From: Ferruginibacter sp.
GTDB lineage: Bacteria; Bacteroidota; Bacteroidia; Chitinophagales; Chitinophagaceae
Reading direction: 5' to 3'
DNA: 64,000 nt
Assembly (NCBI GenBank): GCA_019638485.1
Contig: JAHBTP010000001.1
Span: forward strand, 1 to 64,000
In this document: positions 1-5,545 of the stretch, in pieces
Position numbering within the stretch: position 1 is the first letter of the stretch
How the letters are laid out: every line of letters starts with the position of its first letter
Notes under the pieces: model-generated
The model's database searches: none
Seen by the model: only the letters and a program-made list of their open reading frames with translations
Told to the model about the DNA's origin: nothing
Translations under genes and position numbers: made by a program

Positions 1-235
1 CATGACCTTAGTACGAGAGGACCGGGTCGTATGTACCGCTGGTGTATCTGTTGTGCCGCCAGGTGCAATGCAGAGTAGCTATGTACAGCCAGGATAAACG
101 CTGAAAGCATCTAAGCGTGAAACCTTCTTCAAGATGAGTTTACTTTTAAGGGTCGTCGAAGACTACGACGTTGATAGGCTATAGGTATAAAGGTGGTAAC
201 ATCAAAGCCGAGTAGTACTAATTGCCCGTAAGCTT
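1..235 (+). rRNA. rrl: 23S ribosomal RNA, 3' end (partial)
   Basis: The window opens inside the last domain of 23S rRNA. The conserved sarcin/ricin loop core AGTACGAGAGGACC is at 11-24, and the usual 3' terminal stretch (GCATCTAAGCGTGAAACC at about 108-124, then AGCCGAGTAGTACTAATTGCCCG) follows. The mature 3' end is placed near 235 by analogy with other Bacteroidota; it could be off by several bases. The 5' part lies outside the window. The 5S gene follows after about 75 bp of AT-rich spacer without a tRNA. Confidence 0.95.
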
Positions 236-310
236 TATTTTTTATTTTTTTTGTTCTACGTTACAACTCCCAATATGTTATCTTATTATGTTGCTTAGCA
301 ACCATTTTCT

Positions 311-421
311 TATGGTGGTTTTGCCGAGGGTGTTCACCTTTTCCCATACCGAACAGAGTAGTTAAGCCCCTCATGGCCGATGGTACTGCACCAAAATGCG
401 GGAGAGTAGGTAGCTGCCATA
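311..421 (+). rRNA. rrf: 5S ribosomal RNA
   Basis: About 110 nt with 5S landmarks: TTCCCATACCGAACAG (about 340-356), AGTTAAGCCC, and the closing GCGGGAGAGTAGGTAGCTGCCA segment. The ends TATGGTGGT and AGCTGCCATA pair to form helix I. It follows 23S directly in a standard rRNA operon order and is succeeded at once by a strong terminator. Confidence 0.93.
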
Positions 422-430
422 TTTATTAAA

Positions 431-457
431 GCCTCGTCTTTTTAGACGGGGCTTTTT
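431..457 (+). terminator. rRNA operon terminator
   Basis: Hairpin GCCTCGTCT - TTTT - AGACGGGGC (one G-U pair) followed by TTTTTT. It sits about 10 nt after the 5S gene, as expected for the intrinsic terminator of the rRNA operon. Confidence 0.9.
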
Positions 458-469
458 TGTTTTTTAATT

Positions 470-893
470 CTACCGCTTTTCAGAAATGTACGGTGAATTA
501 TACGTAAATAATTAACTTATCACCTTGAAGAATAAGTGTTGAAGATATTTTAGCATAATACACAAGGAAGTGTAAAAGGCATTTTCAATAATAGGGTTTG
601 AATATTATCAAATCTTTCGTGCTGATTATAAAAAACACCACTTATTTAATTTGCACTTATTAATTTTAGAGAGATTTAATTCCGCCAAAGCGTTATCATT
701 GATAGCGATGTATACTTTCCCGCCTTGAAGGGTAGGAATCAAAGAATATATTTTTATATTTCTATTAAATATCAGCTTAGGCTTAAATCTCAAATCCAAG
801 CATTTCCTTTATTTGTTTAAACAAATACATGAAAGATGTTTCGTGCTTCGTCTTTCAGGGCGGGTAATTCAAACTTCCAATTTATCGGTCAAG
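470..893. other. Non-coding stretch with gene debris
   Basis: No intact gene is visible. On the minus strand about 625-740 there is a short readable stretch (including GGKVYIAINDNALAELN) that ends in stops and was not recognised. An imperfect inverted pair, CCCGCCTTGAAG (720-731) and CTTTCAGGGCGGG (853-865), flanks about 120 bp and could be the ends of a small lost element. Otherwise AT-rich with nothing recognisable. Confidence 0.35.
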
Positions 894-922
894 TTGAAAT
901 AGCATAATTTATCATAGATTTG
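894..922 (+). promoter_or_regulatory. Promoter of the decayed acetyltransferase gene
   Basis: TTG (894-896), 18 bp, TAGATTTG (915-922): a full match to the Bacteroidota -33/-7 promoter pattern. The ATG of the broken gene lies 20 nt downstream. The promoter looks better preserved than the gene it serves. Confidence 0.5.
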
Positions 923-942
923 GAATAACCTACAATGCCGGT

Positions 943-1167
943 ATGAATTTAAATGTTGTTGAAAGTACTATAAAATTTCGAGATAGCTTTATTGCTTTTA
1001 ATACAAGATTGTATGCGGATAGATTAACATTCTTGCAGCAAGCAATTTATAAGTGAGAATTACAAAACTTCAATTCTAAGTGCTTACATTTTTTAGCATT
1101 GGATGAAGAAAAGATTGTCGGTCAAATAATTCTCCTGCCTTGTGCATACTTTTATAAGGTGTTTTAG
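943..1167 (+). pseudogene. GNAT-like acetyltransferase remnant, in-frame stop
   Basis: From ATG 943 the frame reads 37 codons, meets TGA at 1054-1056 and continues in the same frame to TAG at 1165-1167. The second half contains ALDEEKIVGQIILLP, which resembles the beta-strand leading into the acetyl-CoA site of GNAT enzymes. At about 74 codons in all it is only part of such an enzyme. The family call rests on this short stretch and is tentative. The fragment of an AMP-forming ligase follows at once, so both belong to one degraded operon with the downstream reductase. Confidence 0.4.
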
Positions 1168-1361
1168 ATGTAAAAGTATTTGGTAAAGTAAATTCGTTGA
1201 TGGAAAATATTTTATGTGCTGAAGTTGTGTGTTCTGGAGTAACGGATAAAGAGATAAGGGCTTTCCTTAAGAATTATTTGCCTGATTATAAGATACCACG
1301 AATAATAAAATTCGTGTCTGAAATTGCTACCACCGCAACAGGAAAAAAAAGTAGAGTTTAG
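1167..1361 (+). pseudogene. C-terminal fragment of an AMP-forming acyl ligase
   Basis: An open 64-codon stretch without its own good start reads VKVFGKVNSLMENIL...IRAFLKNYLPDYKIPRIIKFV...TTATGKKSRV. This is the hallmark C-terminal lid of the ANL superfamily (acyl-CoA synthetases and NRPS adenylation domains): LPxYxxP, then T-x-x-GK with the catalytic lysine. The N-terminal four fifths, including the AMP-binding P-loop, are missing. It lies between the acetyltransferase remnant and the intact SDR gene. What is seen is the fragment; that it once formed an operon making or loading an acyl/aminoacyl group is inferred. Confidence 0.6.
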
Positions 1362-1378
1362 CAATAAATTTGATTGTT

Positions 1379-2110
1379 ATGGAGAAAGTAAAAAACATTA
1401 TTCTTACTGGAGGTTCAAAAGGTTTAGGTTTGGAAATCACTACTTGCCTTTTACATTCTGGTTATCATGTTCATGTCATCAATAGAACTCTTACAGCTGA
1501 GTTAAAGCAATTGAAGAATCAATACGAAGATCAGTTGTATATCTATTTATACGACCTTACTAATGTTGATGGACTCACTACATTCCTTAAGCAAAACTTT
1601 CCGGTAAAATTAACTATTGGTGGCTTTGTAAACAATGCTGCAATAGCGTACGACGATATCATTACCAATCTCAACTTAAGTCAGTTGGAAAGTATGTACA
1701 GAATTAATGTGTTCGCTCCTATGATGCTGACAAAATTTGTTTTACGTAATATGCTCTTTAATAAGTATGAAGGTAGTATCATACATATTTCGTCAATCAG
1801 TGTACATACAGGCTACAAGGGCTTATCGATGTATGCTTCAACAAAAGGTGCACTCGAAGCGTTTTCAAAAAATACAGCTAGGGAATGGGGAGAGCGAGGG
1901 ATTCGTTCTAATGCACTTATTGCAGGTTTTATGGAAACCGGAATGAGCGCATCACTTTCTGATGAACAGCGAAATAGGATTTATAACCGCACATCTTTAA
2001 AAAAGCCAACTGCAAAATCATCAGTTTCCTCAACAGTAGAATTCTTGTTAAGTGAAAAATCATCATCTATTACCGGTCAGAATATCTTCGTTGATAATGG
2101 GACAATTTAA
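1379..2110 (+). CDS. SDR-family oxidoreductase (FabG-like)
   Basis: A 243-residue short-chain dehydrogenase/reductase of classical length. The Rossmann nucleotide motif TGGSKGLG is at 10-17, NNAA at about 85-88, the catalytic Ser in HISSIS near 138, and Tyr/Lys in YASTK at 152-156. All catalytic residues are present, so the enzyme should reduce a carbonyl with NAD(P)H. It resembles 3-oxoacyl-ACP reductases, but the substrate cannot be told. An alternative TTG start lies three codons upstream (1370); the ATG is preferred. Its upstream neighbours are broken ligase and acetyltransferase genes, so it may be the last functional gene of a decayed biosynthetic operon. Confidence 0.85.
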   Translation: MEKVKNIILTGGSKGLGLEITTCLLHSGYHVHVINRTLTAELKQLKNQYEDQLYIYLYDLTNVDGLTTFLKQNFPVKLTIGGFVNNAAIAYDDIITNLNLSQLESMYRINVFAPMMLTKFVLRNMLFNKYEGSIIHISSISVHTGYKGLSMYASTKGALEAFSKNTAREWGERGIRSNALIAGFMETGMSASLSDEQRNRIYNRTSLKKPTAKSSVSSTVEFLLSEKSSSITGQNIFVDNGTI

Positions 2111-2174
2111 ATTGTACTTCTCAAGGTTAAAGTTTAAGCTTTATTGATTTGTCAATAATTCGATTATACTATTC

Positions 2175-2218
2175 TACCTTTGCATCTCATGACAAAGAAA
2201 GAACGTATCATCACTTTC
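2175..2218 (+). pseudogene. Promoter and first codons of a disrupted gene (possible TetR regulator)
   Basis: A perfect -7 box TACCTTTG (2175-2182) is followed six bases later by ATG 2189, which starts MTKKERIITF. That N-terminus is typical of TetR-type regulators, but ten residues are too few to be sure. The coding sequence ends where the IS3-like end TGTAAGTCCCCCC begins at about 2219. I infer that an insertion sequence cut a small gene directly after its start. Confidence 0.35.
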
Positions 2219-2660
2219 TGTAAGTCCCCCCAAAAATCCTACAGATTAATAGTTGACTGAATTGTTTACAGTTAAATACTGTAGTAATATGAAAAAATCA
2301 AGATTTACCGAAACCCGAATTATAGGAGCCTTGAATGCCTATGAAGCCGGTAAAGATGTTCAGCAAATTTGCCTGGAGATGAGTATCAACCGGGCAACCT
2401 TTTATAACTGGAAGAAGTCTTCAGGAATAGATGCTGATTTGCTATCCCAGTTTAAAGAGCTCCAGTGGACCTACACCTAATCTCATAAAAACCAGCTCCT
2501 TTTTTTATATCCTTACTTTTTGCCAAAGGGGGATAACACGACTTTTTATAGTATTTATTCTTTTTTATCCTGTTTTTATTATAAAAATTTGCATATTGCA
2601 ACCGATTCAATTTCAAATTTCTGTTAAGTATCAGTTTTTAAACTGTATTTGAACAGCGCC
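2219..2660 (+). mobile_element. Truncated IS3-family insertion sequence remnant
   Basis: The left end is probably TGTAAGTCCCCCC at 2219. It is followed by the start of an IS3-type orfA. The second half of orfA and all of orfB (the DDE integrase) are missing. A segment TTTTTGCCAAAGGGGGATAAC at about 2519-2539 vaguely mirrors the left end in inverse orientation and may be the decayed right end. The remaining sequence up to about 2660 is AT-rich without a recognisable gene. Confidence 0.55.
2289..2480 (+). pseudogene. IS3-family transposase OrfA, truncated
   Basis: 63 codons from ATG 2289. The protein MKKSRFTETRIIGALNAYE... with QQICLEMSINRATFYNWKK is the N-terminal helix-turn-helix of IS3-family OrfA proteins (HTH_Tnp_1), which binds the IS ends. 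A normal OrfA is about 90-100 residues with a leucine zipper. This one stops after the helix-turn-helix, and no OrfB follows, so it cannot transpose by itself. Confidence 0.7.
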
Positions 2661-2678
2661 TTTTTATAAAGTATATTT

Positions 2679-2686
2679 TATTTTTG
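2679..2686 (+). promoter_or_regulatory. -7 box of the CBS-domain gene
   Basis: TATTTTTG fits TAnnTTTG and lies 19 bp before ATG 2706. No convincing -33 element was found at normal spacing, so this is a likely but not proven promoter. Confidence 0.4.
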
Positions 2687-2705
2687 TTTTGAAAAATTAT
2701 AGTTT

Positions 2706-3122
2706 ATGGATAAAAATGTTGCTATTAAGTATGTAATGACCAAGGAGGTTATTGTTGCAAATGTGTCTAATAAGTTTTCTCAACTTATGGAGTTCTTTAA
2801 TACTTATCGCATTCAGCATCTCCCGGTTACTTTGGGAGATAGGTTGGTGGGTATATTAAGTATTAATGATTTACTCAGCTTTGTGTTTAACAATATGCAT
2901 GGTGGAGACCAAGTAGATAATGCCATGCTGGATGCAAAGTTTGACATGCAGGCTGTAATGACAAAAGAACCTATTGCTATCTCCCCGGAAGATACCGTAG
3001 GAAAAGCATTTAATATTTTGGCAGAAGGACGATTCCAAGCCCTGCCTATCGTTGAACGAGAAAAGTTAGTAGGTATTATTACCAACAAAGACCTTGTACG
3101 CGTTTTGCAAAAAGCATTGTAA
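2706..3122 (+). CDS. CBS-domain protein
   Basis: 138 residues made almost wholly of two CBS motifs. The first covers about 9-62 (VMTKEVIVANVS...HLPVT...LVGILSINDLL) and the second about 79-135 (VMTKEPIAISPED...ALPIV...LVGIITNKDLVRVL). Paired CBS motifs form a Bateman module that binds adenosine nucleotides and usually regulates a partner enzyme or channel. No catalytic or membrane domain is attached here, so it is a stand-alone sensor of unknown target. It is a single-gene unit, ending in a terminator shared with the converging RRM gene. Confidence 0.85.
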   Translation: MDKNVAIKYVMTKEVIVANVSNKFSQLMEFFNTYRIQHLPVTLGDRLVGILSINDLLSFVFNNMHGGDQVDNAMLDAKFDMQAVMTKEPIAISPEDTVGKAFNILAEGRFQALPIVEREKLVGIITNKDLVRVLQKAL

Positions 3123-3150
3123 TCATTGCTTTGCCTTCGTTAAAATAAAA

Positions 3151-3181
3151 AACCTCCGATACCGGAGGTTTTAATTTTTTT
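3151..3181. terminator. Bidirectional terminator between CBS and RRM genes
   Basis: Perfect stem AACCTCCG - ATAC - CGGAGGTT (3151-3170), with a T-rich run on the right and an A-rich run on the left. It can therefore stop transcription from both convergent genes. Confidence 0.85.
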
Positions 3182-3194
3182 GCTAAAAGAGTTT

Positions 3195-3539
3195 TTAATA
3201 ATCTCTGTTGAATCCACCGTTACGATGACCGCCACCCTTTCTGTAACCACCGCCTCCAAAACCGCTGTTACGCTTTTTGTAACCACCTTCTCCTTCCTGA
3301 CGTGGCTGCGATTCGTTTACGATAATCTTACGGCCCATAACTTCTGTTTCATTCAAATTTGAAATTGCAGTGCGTGCAGCTTCATCATCTTCCATTTCAA
3401 CAAAACCAAAACCTTTACTACGGCCGTTCATTTTGTCTTTTAAAATTTTTGCGCTGGCAACTGTTCCAAATTGTGTAAACAGGTTGGCAAGATCTTCATC
3501 AGTCATAGACCAACTAAGATTCCCTACATAAATGTTCAT
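3195..3539 (-). CDS. RNA-binding protein with RRM domain and Gly-rich tail
   Basis: 114 residues. One RNA recognition motif spans 1-80: RNP2 is IYVGNL (3-8) and RNP1 is RSKGFGFVEM (about 41-50), both with the aromatic residues that stack on RNA. The tail (82-114) is rich in Gly, Arg and Tyr (GGGGYRKGGG), as in small bacterial RRM proteins of Bacteroidota and cyanobacteria, which are often cold-induced RNA chaperones. The role here is inferred from the family. It is monocistronic, with a possible long leader of about 120 nt from the -7 box at 3666-3673, which would allow post-transcriptional control. Confidence 0.9.
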   Translation of the reverse strand: MNIYVGNLSWSMTDEDLANLFTQFGTVASAKILKDKMNGRSKGFGFVEMEDDEAARTAISNLNETEVMGRKIIVNESQPRQEGEGGYKKRNSGFGGGGYRKGGGHRNGGFNRDY

Positions 3540-3665
3540 TGTAAAAAATACTTGTTAAAAAAATAATTTCAAAACTCATGATTGATTTAGTTACAATGAA
3601 CTGAAAAGGCCTTCAAAAGAAAGATGATCAGCTTTCCATCATTCCAAAAATCACCTGAGTCGCTG

Positions 3666-3673
3666 CAAAATTA
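3666..3673 (-). promoter_or_regulatory. Candidate -7 box for the RRM gene, long leader
   Basis: On the minus strand TAATTTTG matches TAnnTTTG. If used, it gives an untranslated leader of about 120 nt before ATG 3539. No clear -33 box was seen. The leader region 3540-3665 holds no gene. Confidence 0.4.
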
Positions 3674-3710
3674 GGGTATTCTTTTGATTATTTATCATAT
3701 AAATAAAAAA

Positions 3711-3743
3711 ATAATAAAAAAAGCCACTCCAAAAAGAGTGGCT
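3711..3743 (-). terminator. Terminator of the rpsF-rpsR-rplI operon
   Basis: Read on the minus strand: AGCCACTC - TTTTTG - GAGTGGCT followed by a T run (A-rich 3711-3721 on the plus strand). It lies 25 bp past the rplI stop. Confidence 0.88.
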
Positions 3744-3767
3744 TCTCATATAAAATGGTATAATTAG

Positions 3768-4214
3768 CTATTCTCCAATTACTTCAAACTCTAATTCAGT
3801 TTCGTGTCCATTGCCAAAATCAATTTTGGCTTTAAAAGTTCCTATTTCCTTTACTTCATCCAGTATGGAAATACGACGACGATCAATCTCATACCCCTTT
3901 TGCTCCTTAATAGCACGGGCTATTTGAACAGCAGTTACCGAACCGAAAATTTTTCCTGAAGTTCCTGTCTTGGCACCAACCTTAACAGCACCGGATTTAA
4001 GAACTTCAATCACATTGTTGATTTCAGCTAATAACTTAGCTTCTTTCTTTGCCAGGTGCTTCAATTTCTCCTCCATCTGCTTTAATGTAGATGGATTGGC
4101 TTCAACAGCCAATTTTTTAGGTATTAAATAGTTACGTCCATAACCATTTTTAACGGTTACCAATTCATTGGCTCCGCCTAAATTATTTACATCCTGAATT
4201 AATATTACCTGCAT
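3768..4214 (-). CDS. rplI: 50S ribosomal protein L9
   Basis: 148 residues, the normal length for bL9. The N-terminal domain carries the signature around 13-41 (GGANELVTVKNGYGRNYLIP), then the long connecting helix (about 42-75, rich in Lys/Glu/Leu), then the C-terminal rRNA-binding domain with the SGKIFGSVT motif near 86-94. It binds 23S rRNA at the base of the L1 stalk. It is the last gene of an rpsF-rpsR-rplI operon, 74 bp after rpsR, and is followed by a strong terminator. Confidence 0.97.
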   Translation of the reverse strand: MQVILIQDVNNLGGANELVTVKNGYGRNYLIPKKLAVEANPSTLKQMEEKLKHLAKKEAKLLAEINNVIEVLKSGAVKVGAKTGTSGKIFGSVTAVQIARAIKEQKGYEIDRRRISILDEVKEIGTFKAKIDFGNGHETELEFEVIGE

Positions 4215-4288
4215 GACTTTGCATTTTTACCCAATTTGCTTTTGCAAACTTTCTTCCGCTGATTTTTGGGAATTAGGGTGGTGAAAAA

Positions 4289-4555
4289 TTATTTTAAAAG
4301 ATCGGTAACGTACGGTAAAATAGCCATCTGACGAGCCTTTTTAATAGCGGTACTTACTTTACGTTGAAATTTTAATGAATTGCCGGTAATCCGACGTGGT
4401 AATAACTTACCCTGCTCATTCAAAAACTTCTTTAAAAAATCGCCATCCTTATAGTCAATGTAGCGAATGCCCATCTTTTTAAAACGACAATATTTTTTCG
4501 GACGATTCTCCGCCTTGATTGCGGTAAGATATTTTATTTCATTTGCTTTTGCCAT
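4289..4555 (-). CDS. rpsR: 30S ribosomal protein S18
   Basis: 88 residues, with the bS18 core [17 protein letters not shown] (about 21-37), [26 protein letters not shown] (about 52-77) and LPYVTD at the end. It binds the platform of the 30S subunit as a heterodimer with S6, whose gene ends two bases upstream, so the pair is translationally coupled. The N-terminus [11 protein letters not shown] is a short extension usual in Bacteroidota. Confidence 0.97.
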   Translation of the reverse strand: MAKANEIKYLTAIKAENRPKKYCRFKKMGIRYIDYKDGDFLKKFLNEQGKLLPRRITGNSLKFQRKVSTAIKKARQMAILPYVTDLLK

Positions 4556-4557
4556 AA

Positions 4558-4914
4558 CTATGCTCCCGCTTTTTCAGTTTCTGAATATTGTACACCACTT
4601 CTCTTTCTTGTATTGTACTCCACGGCGTATTTATCGAGTACAGTAAACATGTGACGCATAACATTGTCGTCACGTAAAAGTTGAATCTTCAACTTTTCAT
4701 TGAAGCTGGATGGCGCCTTATATTCCATTACCCAATACAAACCTGTGGTCTTCTTGGCAATGGGATACGCCAGTGATTTTAATCCCCAGGGTTTTGTGCC
4801 TATTACTTCACCTTCGTTATCTTTTACAAAGGATTCGTACTTTTTCTGAGCTGCTTTATATTCATCCTCAGATAGCACAGGGGTGAAAATCACCATCAAT
4901 TCGTAGTTGTTCAT
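4558..4914 (-). CDS. rpsF: 30S ribosomal protein S6
   Basis: 118 residues. The bS6 fold is shown by [16 protein letters not shown] at the start, the [27 protein letters not shown] stretch (about 39-65) and [20 protein letters not shown] (about 71-90). It partners S18 on the 30S platform. It is the first gene of the rpsF-rpsR-rplI operon, with a -7 box (4961-4968) and a short leader that folds into a hairpin; S6:S18 is known to autoregulate through such a leader in many phyla. Confidence 0.97.
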   Translation of the reverse strand: MNNYELMVIFTPVLSEDEYKAAQKKYESFVKDNEGEVIGTKPWGLKSLAYPIAKKTTGLYWVMEYKAPSSFNEKLKIQLLRDDNVMRHMFTVLDKYAVEYNTRKRSGVQYSETEKAGA

Positions 4915-4941
4915 TTCCCTGTTTTTAGTTTAGTTAAAAAT

Positions 4942-4968
4942 CCCGCTTTTTACGGGGTGGCAAAGGTA
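4942..4968 (-). promoter_or_regulatory. rpsF promoter box and leader hairpin (possible S6:S18 autoregulatory site)
   Basis: On the minus strand the -7 box TACCTTTG (4968-4961) is followed within a few bases by CCCG-TAAAAAG-CGGG (4957-4942) and then ATTTTT. The hairpin falls at the start of the roughly 45-nt rpsF leader, where the S6:S18 complex binds its own mRNA in other bacteria. The short stem plus T run could also act as a weak attenuator. Assignment to the S6:S18 motif is inferred from position only. Confidence 0.45.
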
Positions 4969-5036
4969 GGTATTTCCAACGAAAAAATGTAGCTGTTTCA
5001 ACAATTATTTTAATGCTTTCTTAGTGGCTTGTACAT

Positions 5037-5066
5037 AAAAAAATATCCGCCATTTGGCGAATATTT
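5037..5066 (-). terminator. rpsT terminator
   Basis: Minus-strand stem AAATATTCGCC - AAAT - GGCGGATATTT (one G-U pair) followed by a T run, 30 bp after the rpsT stop codon. Confidence 0.85.
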
Positions 5067-5095
5067 AATGATATAATATATTGATTACTATTTGA

Positions 5096-5353
5096 TTACT
5101 TCCCAATCTTATTCACCTTTAAAGCTAATTTTCTCTTCAAATTGGCAGCTTTGTTTTTGTGAATCGTACCGCGCTGAGCTAATTTATCAATCATTGAAGC
5201 AACAGATGATAATTTCTCGGTAGCAGCATTCTTATCATCTAAGGCCCTAAGCGTACGTATTGCGTTACGGGTTGTTTTGCCATAATAACGATTACGCTCA
5301 TTGCGCTTTCTGCTTTGACGAACGTCTTTTTTAGTAGCTGCGTGATTTGCCAT
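5096..5353 (-). CDS. rpsT: 30S ribosomal protein S20
   Basis: 85 residues with the bS20 pattern: MANHAATKKDVRQSRKRNERNRYYGK at the N-terminus, TRNAIRTLRAL, and the C-terminal HKNKAANLKRKLALKVNK. It is a three-helix protein binding 16S rRNA in the 30S body. Single gene with its own promoter box (5373-5380) and terminator. Confidence 0.97.
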   Translation of the reverse strand: MANHAATKKDVRQSRKRNERNRYYGKTTRNAIRTLRALDDKNAATEKLSSVASMIDKLAQRGTIHKNKAANLKRKLALKVNKIGK

Positions 5354-5372
5354 TCCTTAAAATTTTGGGCTG

Positions 5373-5380
5373 CAAAGATA
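5373..5380 (-). promoter_or_regulatory. rpsT -7 box
   Basis: TATCTTTG on the minus strand, a perfect TAnnTTTG, 19 bp before the rpsT ATG. A TTTG lies 16 bp further upstream (5397-5400), slightly closer than the usual spacing. Confidence 0.65.
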
Positions 5381-5545
5381 CAAACTTTTTGAATAACAAA
5401 ATAGTTATCTCAGCATTATTTTTATTAGAAGCAGCTTTTGCTTTCTCAGACATTGATTTTTAAGCACTTTTTAAAGATTGCTTATTAGTTTATTTACGAT
5501 ATTTGCAGCCTATTTTATCAATTATCGCGTAAACTAGCGCTCATC

